Positions 1 to 8,502 of a stretch of 64,000 nt of DNA are shown here, piece by piece. A program made the translations under genes and the position numbers. Source of the stretch: JBDGYE01 sp039584255 (GTDB lineage: Bacteria > Gemmatimonadota > Gemmatimonadetes > Palauibacterales > Palauibacteraceae); contig JBDGYE010000002.1 in NCBI GenBank assembly GCA_039584255.1, positions 1-64,000 on the forward strand, written 5' to 3'. The stretch's first letter is position 1. Each line of letters opens with the position of its first letter. The notes beneath the pieces are model-generated. The model was not told the origin of the DNA. It saw only the letters and a program-made list of their open reading frames with translations, and did no database searches.

Positions 1-1363
1 CGAGGTCCTGCCCGATCAGGCGGGAAAAGCTCTTCATGAGCAGGCCCGCCCCGATGAGGAGAACGAAGGCCAGGGCGACCTGCGAGGCCACCAGCCCTGC
101 CCGGATGCGTGTCGAGCGGACGCCCCCCGCCATTCCCCGCGATCCCTCCCGGAGGTCGGCGTTGAGGTCCACACGGGAGCCCCGCAGCGCCGGAACCAGG
201 CCGAAGATGAGCGCCGTGAATACGGTCACGCCCACCGCGAACAACACCAGCCTGCCGTCCAAGACCACCTCCTGCGAGCGGGCTACGGCCTCGGGGCTGA
301 TGGAAAGAAGCACCCGCACTCCGAAGTACGCCGCGACGAGGCCGGCGGCGCCCGCGAGGCCCGCCACGAGGAAGCTCTCCGTGAGGAACTGTCGGACGAG
401 GCGGCTACGTCCCGACCCCAACGCCGACCGAACGGCGATCTCCCGGCGCCGCCCGACGCTGCGCGCGAGGAAGAGATTGGCGACGTTGACGCAGGCGATG
501 AGTAGCACCAGAGCCGCCGCGCCCATGAGGACGAGGAGCATGGTGTCCGCGGTGCCGACCACGTCCTCGTGCAGCGACACGACCCGCATGATCTGGTCCT
601 CGTTCACCTGCTCGAACTCCTCCACGATGCGCGCGTTCACGGCATCGACGCCGGTCTGCGCCTGGGCGAGAGTCACATCCGGCCGAAGCCGTCCGAGCAG
701 GGTGAGAAAGTGGTTGCCCCGGCTGTACTCGCCTTCGCGCAGATCCAGGGGCACCCACGCTTCGATGTCGCCACCGACCACGTCCCGGAACCCCGGTCGC
801 GCCACACCGACCACCGTATAGCGATCACCGTCGAGCTCGATGGGCGTTCCCAGCACGTTCGGGTCCGCGCCCGTGTGAGCCCGCCACAGGCGGTGGCTCA
901 GTACCACGACGCGGGCGTCCTCCCGCTCCTCCTCTCGCGTGAAACCGCGTCCGATCAGCGGCGGCGTCTTGTACACATCGAAGTAGTCGGCGCCAGTAAG
1001 GAGCACCTGGATCCGCTGCGGCACGTCGCCGACGGTGATGTCACGGCCCGTCTCCCTGTAGGTGTAGATGGCTGCCAGGTGCTCGAACGCCTCAACTTCC
1101 CGTCGGAGATCCAGGAAGTCGGGGACCGTATGGTAGGCGGCTGCGGAGCCGGGGTTCTCGCGCGATCCCTCGTAGACCCGCACCAGCCGGTCCGGCTCCG
1201 GGTAGCTCAATGGACTCAGGACGACCGAGTCGAGCACGCTGAAGATGGCCGCGTTGGCACCGATGCCCAGGGTGAGCGTGAGCACCGCGACGACCGCGAA
1301 TCCCGGGCTGTTCAGCATCTGGCGGAGGGCGAAGCGGACGTCGGCGAGCAGCGAATGGGGCAT
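1..1363 (-). CDS. ADOP/MacB-type ABC transporter permease (partial, 3' end outside window)
   Basis: Reading leftwards from an ATG at 1363, the frame stays open for 454 codons to the window edge. The N-terminus (MPHSLLADVRFALRQML) and the following hydrophobic segment with a LTLGIGANAAIF motif are typical of the 'acidobacterial duplicated orphan permease' group within the MacB/FtsX family. After TM1 comes a periplasmic MacB-PCD-like region of about 220 residues, then two or more TM segments with an intervening RRREIAVRSALG motif, as in FtsX domains. ADOP proteins normally have about 800 residues with a second FtsX repeat, so roughly half the gene should lie beyond the left edge. No ATPase gene is adjacent on the visible side, consistent with an orphan permease. 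The substrate is unknown. Confidence 0.85.
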   Translation of the reverse strand, partial: MPHSLLADVRFALRQMLNSPGFAVVAVLTLTLGIGANAAIFSVLDSVVLSPLSYPEPDRLVRVYEGSRENPGSAAAYHTVPDFLDLRREVEAFEHLAAIYTYRETGRDITVGDVPQRIQVLLTGADYFDVYKTPPLIGRGFTREEEREDARVVVLSHRLWRAHTGADPNVLGTPIELDGDRYTVVGVARPGFRDVVGGDIEAWVPLDLREGEYSRGNHFLTLLGRLRPDVTLAQAQTGVDAVNARIVEEFEQVNEDQIMRVVSLHEDVVGTADTMLLVLMGAAALVLLIACVNVANLFLARSVGRRREIAVRSALGSGRSRLVRQFLTESFLVAGLAGAAGLVAAYFGVRVLLSISPEAVARSQEVVLDGRLVLFAVGVTVFTALIFGLVPALRGSRVDLNADLREGSRGMAGGVRSTRIRAGLVASQVALAFVLLIGAGLLMKSFSRLIGQDL

Positions 1364-1455
1364 GTCAATCCCTATCGCCTGGCGTCGGTGGGCCCCGGGC
1401 GTGAGCCCTGTCAAGGACTGGGACAGGCAGGGAGCGCCAGAGGTTGAGGCGCGGG

Positions 1456-1893
1456 CTACACCTGCGCGGACGCGTAGTGCGGCCCCGCGCTCATTCCCTC
1501 GACGTACTCCTTCAGATGGTGCATCAGGTGACCCCAGGTGGTGTTGCAGAGGGCGTACATTCCGTTCGCCTCCTTCCAGTCGCCGTGCACGAAGTCGACC
1601 TGTGTCCGCCCATCCTCGGTCGTGCTCAGCTCCCACTCCACGAACGTCCCGACCCACTCGTCGGGTCCGCCAATGCACCGCCACAGTACCGTCCGCGGCT
1701 CCTCGAGGGCGTCCACCCGCATTCGGAACACGACCGTGCGGTTCGCGAAGCCGAACTCGGCCACGCTCTCGATCTCCGGAACCGCCAGTGCGTCGTCCGT
1801 CCACCAACTCGCCAGGCCGCGGCTGGTGGTGATTGCCTGGTAGACCTCCTCCAGCGAGCCCGCCATCCAGATGCGGTGCAGCATCTCGGCCAT
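1456..1893 (-). CDS. SRPBCC / AHSA1-like START-domain protein
   Basis: A 145-residue protein with the compact helix-grip pattern of the SRPBCC superfamily, closest in style to the AHSA1 (activator of Hsp90 ATPase homologue) group: an N-terminal strand (LHRIWMAGSLEEVYQAI), an SWWTDD segment, and a C-terminal amphipathic helix containing WGHLMHHLKEYVEG. Such proteins bind hydrophobic ligands in a central cavity; the ligand cannot be predicted here. It lies in the same orientation as, and upstream of, the ADOP permease (92 nt gap), and is back-to-back with the GbsR-led operon across a 189-nt intergenic region. No signal peptide is seen, so it should be cytoplasmic. Confidence 0.75.
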   Translation of the reverse strand: MAEMLHRIWMAGSLEEVYQAITTSRGLASWWTDDALAVPEIESVAEFGFANRTVVFRMRVDALEEPRTVLWRCIGGPDEWVGTFVEWELSTTEDGRTQVDFVHGDWKEANGMYALCNTTWGHLMHHLKEYVEGMSAGPHYASAQV

Positions 1894-2001
1894 GCGCGCC
1901 TGCCTCCCTTTTCCGGGCCTATCTTACGCCGCGAACTCCACGGAGTGCCGCTGATCCGGCTTGCCTCCGCTTCGAGTCGGCGCACGACCGGCTCCGGTAA
2001 G

Positions 2002-2075
2002 CTCGTTAAGTATTGACTGAACGTTCTGAACGAGTACCGTAGATGTAGTAGTAAATGTAGTAAACGTAACGGAGG
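2002..2075 (+). promoter_or_regulatory. Promoter/operator region of the gbsR-led operon
   Basis: The region is AT-rich against its surroundings. It holds inverted arms CTCGTT (2002-2007) and AACGAG (2029-2034), the direct repeat TGAACG at 2018-2023 and 2027-2032, a TTGACT hexamer at 2013-2018 with a weak TACCGT 16 nt downstream, and a tandem 12-bp repeat (TAGATGTAGTAG then TAAATGTAGTAA, 2040-2063). A strong ribosome binding site, GGAGG at 2071-2075, precedes the ATG at 2083. Autoregulation by the MarR-type product is the simplest reading but is inferred. Confidence 0.5.
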
Positions 2076-2082
2076 TCGCTGC

Positions 2083-2544
2083 ATGCCGAACCCCGAGACC
2101 GAGCAGTTCGTCGAGCGAATGGGCGTGGCCTTGGAGCGCCTCAGCCTGCCCCGCACTTTCGGACGCCTGTTTGGTCTCCTGATGGTCGCCGACCGACCGC
2201 TCTCGCTGGCCGAGATCGCCAGGCAGCTGCAGGTGAGCAAGGCCTCGGTGAGCACCAACGCCCGCCTCTGCGAGCAGATCGGCCTGGCACGGCGCGTCGG
2301 CCGTCGTGGCGACCGCCGCGACTTCTACGAGATCGAGCCGGGCGGGTTCGAGCGAATGATGGCCCGCCGGGTGGGTGTAGTGCACGAGATGGCGGGCCTG
2401 GCGGCCGAGGGGCTGGCCGTCGTCGGCGACGAGCCGTCGCCCGCCCGGGACCGCCTGACGGAGATGCTGGACTTCTACCTGTTCATGGGCGAGGAGGTGG
2501 AGGCGCTCCTCGAGCGCTGGAGGGAGATGAGGGATGAGAGCTGA
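2083..2544 (+). CDS. GbsR/MarR-family transcriptional regulator
   Basis: A 153-residue winged-helix protein. Residues about 20-75 form the HTH core, with a PRTFGRLFGLLMVADRPLSL stretch and a recognition region (EIARQLQVSKASVSTNARLC) characteristic of the GbsR-like branch of MarR. The C-terminal half is helical, rich in Glu and Arg, and probably dimerises. It opens the exporter operon and overlaps the next gene by 11 nt. GbsR-type proteins sense small ligands such as choline in Bacillus, but the ligand here is unknown. The start is set by GGAGG at 2071-2075. Confidence 0.85.
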   Translation: MPNPETEQFVERMGVALERLSLPRTFGRLFGLLMVADRPLSLAEIARQLQVSKASVSTNARLCEQIGLARRVGRRGDRRDFYEIEPGGFERMMARRVGVVHEMAGLAAEGLAVVGDEPSPARDRLTEMLDFYLFMGEEVEALLERWREMRDES

Positions 2545-3328
2545 CGGGATGGCTGCAGCGGTTGCGCTGACGACAGGCGCCGCGCTGGCGTTCACGGCAC
2601 CCTCCGCCGCCCTCGCCCAGGCTTCCGCCTGCGCCGATGCCGAGACCGCCCGTGACATAGTGGATTGCGTCGACCGGATCATGCGGGGCGAGTCGAGCCA
2701 GGGTACCGCGACCATGGAGGTCCAGACCGAGAACTGGTCGCGCTCGTTCGAGATGCAGGTGTGGTCTCTCGGGACCGAGCATTCTCTCGTGCGGATCCTG
2801 GCGCCCCGGAAGGACGCCGGGACCGCCACGCTGAAGGCAGGCAACGAGATCTGGAACTACCTGCCCCGTGTCGACCGCACGATCAAGATCCCCAGCTCGC
2901 TGATGGGCGCCTCCTGGATGGGATCTCATTTCACCAACGACGACTGGGTGAAAGAGAGCCGCCTGGTCGAGGACTACGACATCGAGACCGCGTACGAGGG
3001 GGAGCGGGACGGCGCACAGGTGTGGGGGTTCGATCTCACCCCGAAGCCCGAGGCCCCCGTAATCTGGGGCCGGATCGAGTACCGGGTCCGAAAGGCGGAT
3101 CTGATGCCGGTGTGGGCCCGATACTACGACGAGGATGGCGAGCTCGTGCGGACGATGGTGTTCGACGAGTACCGGCAGATGGGCGGGAGGCTGGTGCCGG
3201 CCCACATGCGGGTGGAGCCGGAGGACAAGCCGGGCGAGTTCACCGACGTCCGGTACGCGGACATACAGTTCGACGTCGCGCTGGATGAGGACTTCTTCTC
3301 GCTGAGGCGGCTGCGCGGCGCGAGATGA
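2534..3328 (+). CDS. Periplasmic outer-membrane lipoprotein-sorting-like (LolA-fold) protein
   Basis: A 264-residue exported protein. A signal peptide runs to about residue 29 (APSAALAQA). The mature part matches the LolA-like family often annotated 'outer membrane lipoprotein-sorting protein': a DIVDCVDRIMRG helix, alternating beta strands with WSRSFEMQVW, a GNEIWNYLPRVDRTIKIP segment, and a SWMGSHFTNDDWVKES motif. Such proteins have a half-barrel that shields hydrophobic cargo in the periplasm. The gene overlaps gbsR by 11 nt and precedes two FtsX permeases and an ATPase, which supports a role as the periplasmic shuttle of that transporter. Cargo (lipoprotein, lipid or other) cannot be read from sequence. 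Confidence 0.8.
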   Translation: MRADGMAAAVALTTGAALAFTAPSAALAQASACADAETARDIVDCVDRIMRGESSQGTATMEVQTENWSRSFEMQVWSLGTEHSLVRILAPRKDAGTATLKAGNEIWNYLPRVDRTIKIPSSLMGASWMGSHFTNDDWVKESRLVEDYDIETAYEGERDGAQVWGFDLTPKPEAPVIWGRIEYRVRKADLMPVWARYYDEDGELVRTMVFDEYRQMGGRLVPAHMRVEPEDKPGEFTDVRYADIQFDVALDEDFFSLRRLRGAR

Positions 3329-3386
3329 TGATACAAGCGGCACGGCGTCGGGCGCCGCGCTGCGATTGCGCGAGGATGACGGGAAG

Positions 3387-4646
3387 ATGAAGTCGGGAGC
3401 CCTGTGGCGGATCGGCTGGCGCAACCTGGGCCGGAATCGGCGCCGCACCCTGATCACGGCGCTCGGCCTGGCCCTGGGATACACGGCGGTCGTGGTGATG
3501 GCCGGTCTCGGCCGGGGTCTGGTGGCCGAGATGATCGACAACGGCACCGGGATGGTCACCGGCCAGCTCCAGGTCTACGGCCCCGAGTACCTGCCCGAGC
3601 GAAGCATCTACGAGACCATCGGCCAGCGGGATGGAGCCGACGTTGCCGACCTTCTCCGGGCCGTCGAGGCCGACCCGCGGATCGCGGCCGCGGCTCCCCG
3701 CGTGTTCGCCGGCGGGCTGGTCAGCACGGGCAACGCCTCCGCCTCGAGCGTCCTGATGGGCATCGATCCGGAGCGGGAATCCCAAGTCTCTCGCCTGCTC
3801 AGCTTCATCAGCGACGGAAGAGCTCCCGAGCCGGGCCGCTACGAGATCCTGATCGGGGCGGAGATGGCCCGGCAGCTCGACGCCGGTCCGGGTGATACGG
3901 TCGTGGTCGTCGCCCCCGCCGCCGACGGATCCCTGGGAAACGACCTGTTCGAGGTGTCGGGCGTGTTCACGACCACCGTTACCGAGCTGGACCTGGCGAC
4001 GGCCGTCGCCGCCATCGACGTCGTCCAGGAGCTGGTCGCGTTGCCGCCGGAGCGCATTCACGAGATCGCGGCCCGAATCGAGGATCCCTGGCTAGCTCCG
4101 GAGGCGGCGGAGGCCGTTTCCGGCGTGCTCGAGGAGGCCGGCCTCGAAACGAACGTCCGGCCCTGGACCGAGTTTCGGCCCGAGATGGTGGACTACGCGC
4201 GGGTGCTGGGCAGCATGGAGGGAATGCTGATCGCGTTCGTGTTCGGCATGGCGATCTGGGGTGTCGCCAACACGATGCTCATGTCCACCTACGAGCGCAG
4301 GAGGGAATTCGCCGTGCTCCTGGCCCTCGGGGGCGGGCCGGGCTTTATCGTCCGCTCCGTATTCAGCGAGGCACTCGCGCTCGCCGCGGTGAGCCTGGTC
4401 GTTGGCGTGGTCGTGACCCTGCCCGTCCTAGTGTGGTGGAGCGCCGCCCCGCCCGACATGAGCTGGCTGTACGGCGGCTTCACCATGGCGGGTGGGCTGA
4501 TGCGGCCGATCCTCCGCGTGGAGTGGCCGACCACGATGATCTTCGTCACTGGGGCCGCGATGTTCGCCACCGCGTTGCTCGCCGCGGTGTACCCGGCAAT
4601 CCGCGGGGCGAGGGTTCCGCCCGCGGACACGCTGGCCGGGAGGTGA
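3387..4646 (+). CDS. FtsX-like ABC transporter permease (LolC/E type), first of two
   Basis: About 420 residues with the LolC/LolE/MacB layout: basic N-terminus and TM1 (residues about 10-40, including NRRRTLITALGLALGY), a periplasmic domain of about 230 residues, then three C-terminal TM segments with a YERRREFAVLLALG loop that is the FtsX coupling region. The ATG at 3387 is preferred over an in-frame TTG at 3366 because the downstream start places a basic cytoplasmic tail directly before TM1. It lies 58 nt after the LolA-like gene and 10 nt before the second permease. It probably forms a heterodimer with that permease. Confidence 0.85.
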   Translation: MKSGALWRIGWRNLGRNRRRTLITALGLALGYTAVVVMAGLGRGLVAEMIDNGTGMVTGQLQVYGPEYLPERSIYETIGQRDGADVADLLRAVEADPRIAAAAPRVFAGGLVSTGNASASSVLMGIDPERESQVSRLLSFISDGRAPEPGRYEILIGAEMARQLDAGPGDTVVVVAPAADGSLGNDLFEVSGVFTTTVTELDLATAVAAIDVVQELVALPPERIHEIAARIEDPWLAPEAAEAVSGVLEEAGLETNVRPWTEFRPEMVDYARVLGSMEGMLIAFVFGMAIWGVANTMLMSTYERRREFAVLLALGGGPGFIVRSVFSEALALAAVSLVVGVVVTLPVLVWWSAAPPDMSWLYGGFTMAGGLMRPILRVEWPTTMIFVTGAAMFATALLAAVYPAIRGARVPPADTLAGR

Positions 4647-4656
4647 GGGGGGTCAG

Positions 4657-5928
4657 ATGAAGACGAAGGCACGGATCCGGCTCAGGCTCGCGCTCCGCAA
4701 CCTCCGTCGGCAGCGCCGGCGCACCATCCTGAGCGGCTCGGCGATGATGCTCGCCATGGCACTGCTGGTGTTTTCGCGCACCATCGCCGAGGGTGGACAC
4801 CAGGATTGGATCGACGCCGGAGTGCGGCTCGGAAGCGGACACATCTCTCTACAGGATCCGGAGTTCCAGGCGAGGCGGACGCTGGAGTTTCGGCTGGACG
4901 CCGACCGCGTGCGCGCGGCGGAAGAGGCTCTGGCCGATCCCGCCGTGTCCCGCAGCGTCGTGGCCTCCGCTCCGCGGCTGATGGTGCAGGGTCTCGCCAG
5001 CTCGGCGAACGCGGCCGTGCCCGCCGTCGTCATGGCCGTGGATCCGGCCTTGGAGAAGGGATTCTCGGCTCTCCACGAGGACCTGGTGGAGGGCCGCTAC
5101 CTAGAGCCCGACGACCGCCTCCGGGCCTACATCGGGGTCAAGCTGGCACAGCGCCTCGAGGTGAAGGTGGGCTCCCGGTTCGTCCTCACCGCCCAGGACG
5201 CGGACGGCGAGATCGTGGGACAGATGGTGCGGGTGGCGGGGACCTTCCAGACCGGATTGCCGGAGGTGGACGAGGGGTACCTCCAGATCCCGCTGGCCAC
5301 GGCCCAGGAGTGGCTGGCGGCCCCGGTGGCCGTCACCTCCATCGCGGTGCTCGTGCACGACAGCCACGCCGTCTCCCCTACCCGCCGGAGCCTGCGCGCC
5401 TCTCTGTCCGGGGACGGTGAGGCCATTGAGATCCTCAGCTGGCGCCAGGCGATGCCGGAGCTCGACGCCGCGGTGAGGATGGACGACTGGGCGGACTACG
5501 TATTCCACATCATCCTCTTCGTCATCGCGGCTACGGCCATCATCAACACGGTGCTGATGTCCGTGATGCAACGGACCCGCGAGTTCGGGGTCCTGCGCGC
5601 GCTCGGACTCGAGCGAGGTCAGGTGGGACGGGTGGTGTTCATAGAAGGGATGATCATCACGGCCGTGAGCGGGATCATCGGGATGGCCCTCGGACTGGCC
5701 GTCGTCTGGTTCTTCTTCCGCGAGGGACTCGACTTCTCGGCCTTCTGGGACTCGGACATGACCGCCGCCGGAGTGGTCATCGAGCCGGTGATCGTTCCTC
5801 GCTTCCCCTGGAACCAGATCCTCCAGGGCGCCGGGTTCATCCTCGGCATCGGAGGCCTGGCCTCGATCTATCCCGCCTGGCGCGCGACGCGCATCGACGT
5901 GGCCGAGGCGATGAAGTTCGACGAATGA
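4657..5928 (+). CDS. FtsX-like ABC transporter permease, second of two
   Basis: 423 residues with the same architecture as the preceding permease: basic N-terminus (NLRRQRRRTILSG), TM1, a large periplasmic domain, and three C-terminal TM segments with the conserved MQRTREFGVLRALGLERGQV loop. A purine-rich site (AGGGGGG) sits just before the ATG at 4657. The stop overlaps the start of the ATPase gene (ATGA at 5925-5928), indicating translational coupling. The two permeases differ enough in sequence to be a LolC/LolE-like heteromeric pair rather than a recent duplication. Confidence 0.85.
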   Translation: MKTKARIRLRLALRNLRRQRRRTILSGSAMMLAMALLVFSRTIAEGGHQDWIDAGVRLGSGHISLQDPEFQARRTLEFRLDADRVRAAEEALADPAVSRSVVASAPRLMVQGLASSANAAVPAVVMAVDPALEKGFSALHEDLVEGRYLEPDDRLRAYIGVKLAQRLEVKVGSRFVLTAQDADGEIVGQMVRVAGTFQTGLPEVDEGYLQIPLATAQEWLAAPVAVTSIAVLVHDSHAVSPTRRSLRASLSGDGEAIEILSWRQAMPELDAAVRMDDWADYVFHIILFVIAATAIINTVLMSVMQRTREFGVLRALGLERGQVGRVVFIEGMIITAVSGIIGMALGLAVVWFFFREGLDFSAFWDSDMTAAGVVIEPVIVPRFPWNQILQGAGFILGIGGLASIYPAWRATRIDVAEAMKFDE

Positions 5929-6689
5929 GCAACGACAGCGCGCGGGACACAGCCCGCATGGGGGATAAGATGCAAGGGAAGGGAAACGGCGTTCCGGCCG
6001 TTCGGACCGAGGGCCTGTGGAAGGTGTTCGCCCACGACGGCATCCGGGTGGAGGCCGTGCGCGACGTCACGTTCCGGATCGAGCCAAGCGAGTTCGTGGT
6101 TCTGGCCGGACCCTCGGGCTCCGGAAAGACCACGCTCCTCAACCTTATCGGCGGGCTGACGCGTCCCTCCGACGGCCGCGTCTGGGTAGCGGACACGGAG
6201 ATCACGGGCCTTTCGGAGCGGAAGCTGGCCCGGCTGCGGCTCGAGCGCCTGGGCTTCGTCTTCCAGGCCTACAACCTCTTGCCGGTGCTGACAGCGCTCG
6301 AGAACGCCGAGTTCACGCTGCTTCTCCAGGACGTTCCGGAGGATGACCGCCGCAGACGCGTGGAGGAGCTGTTCGAGCGCATCGGGATCGCGGGCTTGGA
6401 GGACCGCCGGCCCGCCAAGCTCTCCGGCGGCCAGCAGCAGCGGGTGGCGGTAGCACGCGCCGTCGTTGCAGAGCCGGCTCTGGTCCTGGCCGACGAGCCC
6501 ACCGCGAACCTGGACACCGCAACGAGCACGGCGCTCATCGACATGATGGCGGAGCTGAACCGCGAGCTGGGGACGACGTTCGTCTTCGCGACGCACGATA
6601 CCAGGCTCATGGAAAGGGCGCAGCGCTACATCCAGCTCGTGGACGGTGCCATCGTACAGGACGAGCGGCGCGAAGGATGGGGTGGCTGA
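5925..6689 (+). CDS. LolD/MacB-type ABC transporter ATP-binding protein
   Basis: 254 residues and a complete nucleotide-binding domain: Walker A GPSGSGKTT at about 62-70, Q-loop around FVFQAYNLLP, signature LSGGQ at 166-170, Walker B LVLADEP at 186-192, and H-switch ATHD. The YNLLPVLTALEN segment is typical of the LolD/MacB branch. A 20-odd residue N-terminal extension precedes the core, so in-frame ATGs at 5958 and 5970 are alternatives. It energises the two FtsX permeases encoded just upstream. Its end overlaps the barrel gene by 13 nt. Confidence 0.9.
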   Translation: MSNDSARDTARMGDKMQGKGNGVPAVRTEGLWKVFAHDGIRVEAVRDVTFRIEPSEFVVLAGPSGSGKTTLLNLIGGLTRPSDGRVWVADTEITGLSERKLARLRLERLGFVFQAYNLLPVLTALENAEFTLLLQDVPEDDRRRRVEELFERIGIAGLEDRRPAKLSGGQQQRVAVARAVVAEPALVLADEPTANLDTATSTALIDMMAELNRELGTTFVFATHDTRLMERAQRYIQLVDGAIVQDERREGWGG

Positions 6690-7882
6690 CGCCCCGCGGG
6701 GCCGCTCGTCCGGGTCTGCTGCTCCTCGCCCAGGCCCTGCTCCTCCCGCAACCCGCGAGCGCCCAGGAGCTGGAGCTGCGCGGCTACTACCTGAACGTGG
6801 CCACCGGCTCGGTCGAGGGGCCGTTCACGCCTTCTGGCGTCTCCGATTTCCAGCGCCTTCGCCTGATGATCGACCCGGACCTCGGACCTCTGCGGACGGA
6901 CGTCGCCTACGAGCACTCCCTGTCGCTGGTCTCGGATCCGCAGCTGGGCCTCGTGCCAGGCCTCGGCGACATAGAGACGGGCACGTCATGGCTTCCCCTG
7001 CAATGGACCATCGCCGAGGGCGACAACGCCGAGTGGCGCCACCGGTTCGACCGGCTGCTGGTGGGCCTGCCAATCGGCGACGACTTCCAGCTCGACGTTG
7101 GGCGGCAGCCTATTTCCTGGGCCACAACGCTGTTTCTGACCCCGGCCGACCCGTTCGCCCCCTTCGATCCGGCCGACCCCTTCCGTGAGTATCGCGGGGG
7201 GGTAGACGCCGCCCGATTCCAGGGCTTCCTGGGCGCGTTCACCGGTGTCGACGCGGTGCTCCGTCTCGCCGACACCCGTGACGGCACCACCGTTACGGCG
7301 CTGGGACGCGCTCAGGGCGCCGCCGGAAGCTGGGAGCTGTCGGGGTGGGCCGGGGCCGTGCACGATGAGGCGTCGGCATCCGTGGCGGCCACGCTGACCG
7401 CTGCCGGAGCGGCCTTCCGCGGGGAGCTCGTGCTCCGCGACTCGGAGGAGAAAGGTCTCGTTCCGCGCCTCGCCGTGGGCGCCGACCGCAGCTTTCCCCT
7501 GGCCGGCCGGGATCTCTACCTTGCCGCCGAGTACCAGCACGACGGCTTCGGGGCAGCCAATGCCGACGAGATCCCCGGTGTGGTTCTGTCGGACCCCTTC
7601 GCGCGAGGCGAGCTCCAGGTTGTCGGCCGCGATGAGACGGCTTTGCAAGCCTCCTGGCAGGCTCACCCCCTGCTCACTACCGGCCTCCTGTGGCTGTGGA
7701 ACCTCGGTGACCGGAGCGCCCTGCTGGTGCCGGCCGCCTCGTGGTCGGTCTCCAACGAGGTGACGGTCCGCGCCGGCCTTTTCCTGGGAATCGGCTCCAA
7801 CCGGACCGAGACCGGCCTTCCGGGCTCCGAGTACGGACCCGTCCCCACCAGCCTCTACCTCTCTCTGACGGCTTTCTTCTAG
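6677..7882 (+). CDS. Predicted outer-membrane beta-barrel protein of the exporter operon
   Basis: 401 residues with a signal peptide (LLLLAQALLLPQPASAQ) and many alternating amphipathic strands, ending in a terminal Phe (SLTAFF), the usual BAM-recognition ending. I do not recognise a named family. Features include an early strand pair LELRGYYLNV, a FRLLVGLPIGDDFQLDVGRQPISW segment resembling porin-like barrels, and a TPADPFAPFDPADP loop. It overlaps the ATPase gene by 13 nt, so it is co-translated with the transporter and could be its outer-membrane terminus. Roles as an outlet or as a cargo are both possible. Confidence 0.7.
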   Translation: MGWLTPRGAARPGLLLLAQALLLPQPASAQELELRGYYLNVATGSVEGPFTPSGVSDFQRLRLMIDPDLGPLRTDVAYEHSLSLVSDPQLGLVPGLGDIETGTSWLPLQWTIAEGDNAEWRHRFDRLLVGLPIGDDFQLDVGRQPISWATTLFLTPADPFAPFDPADPFREYRGGVDAARFQGFLGAFTGVDAVLRLADTRDGTTVTALGRAQGAAGSWELSGWAGAVHDEASASVAATLTAAGAAFRGELVLRDSEEKGLVPRLAVGADRSFPLAGRDLYLAAEYQHDGFGAANADEIPGVVLSDPFARGELQVVGRDETALQASWQAHPLLTTGLLWLWNLGDRSALLVPAASWSVSNEVTVRAGLFLGIGSNRTETGLPGSEYGPVPTSLYLSLTAFF

Positions 7883-7912
7883 GCCCTCCGGCTGGTCTTT
7901 GGCGCCACTGGC

Positions 7913-7937
7913 CCGCCGTTTGCTCGACAAACAGCGG
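7913..7937. terminator. Hairpin between exporter and polyphosphate operons
   Basis: CCGCCGTTTG (7913-7922) and CAAACAGCGG (7928-7937) form a 10-bp stem with one C-A mismatch around a 5-nt CTCGA loop. There is no T-run after it, so it may be a non-canonical terminator for the exporter operon or a regulatory hairpin upstream of the phosphatase gene. Confidence 0.4.
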
Positions 7938-7988
7938 TGCAGGGCCCACATTCTCAGGCCCCCGCCGAAGTGCCGCCGGGAGGCGAGG

Positions 7989-8498
7989 ATGGAGTTGCTG
8001 ATGGTCCGGCATGCCATAGCGGAGGATCGCGTGGCGTTCGCCCGGACGGGAAAATCCGACTACCACCGTCCCCTCACCGAGAAGGGGCGGAGTCGCATGA
8101 TTCGCGGCGCGGCCGGCCTACACGCCGTCGTGCCCCGGATCGATGTTCTCGCGAGCAGTCCCCTCACGCGCGCCACCGAGACCGCGGAGATCGTGGCGGC
8201 CGAGTACGGTCTGACGGACTTCGAGCGCGTGGACGCCATCGGAACGGGGGACGGAGATGCGCTGTTGCGCTGGCTGCGGGGCCTCGGCCCCAGCAGCACG
8301 GTGGCCGTAGTGGGTCACGAGCCGCACATGAGCGATTGGGCCGGCTGGTTCCTCACGGGGTCATGGGCCGACTTCCTGATCGTCAAGAAGGGCTCGGCCG
8401 TGATGCTCGAGTTCCCGGGAGCGATCGAGCCGGGCGAGGCCTACCTCCGGTGGGCGTTGACGCCCGGGCAGCTCCGGAGGTTGGGGGGAGAGGAGTAG
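7989..8498 (+). CDS. sixA: SixA-like phosphohistidine phosphatase (histidine phosphatase superfamily)
   Basis: 169 residues starting at the ATG behind GGGAGGCGAGG. The N-terminal MVRHA motif provides the catalytic His8 and Arg7. SSPLTRATETAE is the second conserved block, and VGHEPH holds the second histidine (His110). The small size and absence of the large insert of phosphoglycerate mutases fit SixA. In E. coli SixA dephosphorylates histidine-phosphoproteins; here the gene leads a polyphosphate operon, 4 nt before the CHAD-CYTH gene. Acting on a phosphohistidine in this pathway, such as phospho-PPK1, is speculation. Confidence 0.85.
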   Translation: MELLMVRHAIAEDRVAFARTGKSDYHRPLTEKGRSRMIRGAAGLHAVVPRIDVLASSPLTRATETAEIVAAEYGLTDFERVDAIGTGDGDALLRWLRGLGPSSTVAVVGHEPHMSDWAGWFLTGSWADFLIVKKGSAVMLEFPGAIEPGEAYLRWALTPGQLRRLGGEE

Positions 8499-8502
8499 AG
8501 GG

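Noticed and set aside
569..1447. Long plus-strand frame opposite the ADOP permease
   Set aside because: The minus-strand frame has a clear MacB/FtsX domain and a normal start; the plus frame shows only compositional bias.
2013..2040. Classical sigma-70 promoter for gbsR
   Set aside because: TTGACT is good, but the matching -10 (TACCGT) is poor, so I list the region as regulatory only and do not call a promoter.
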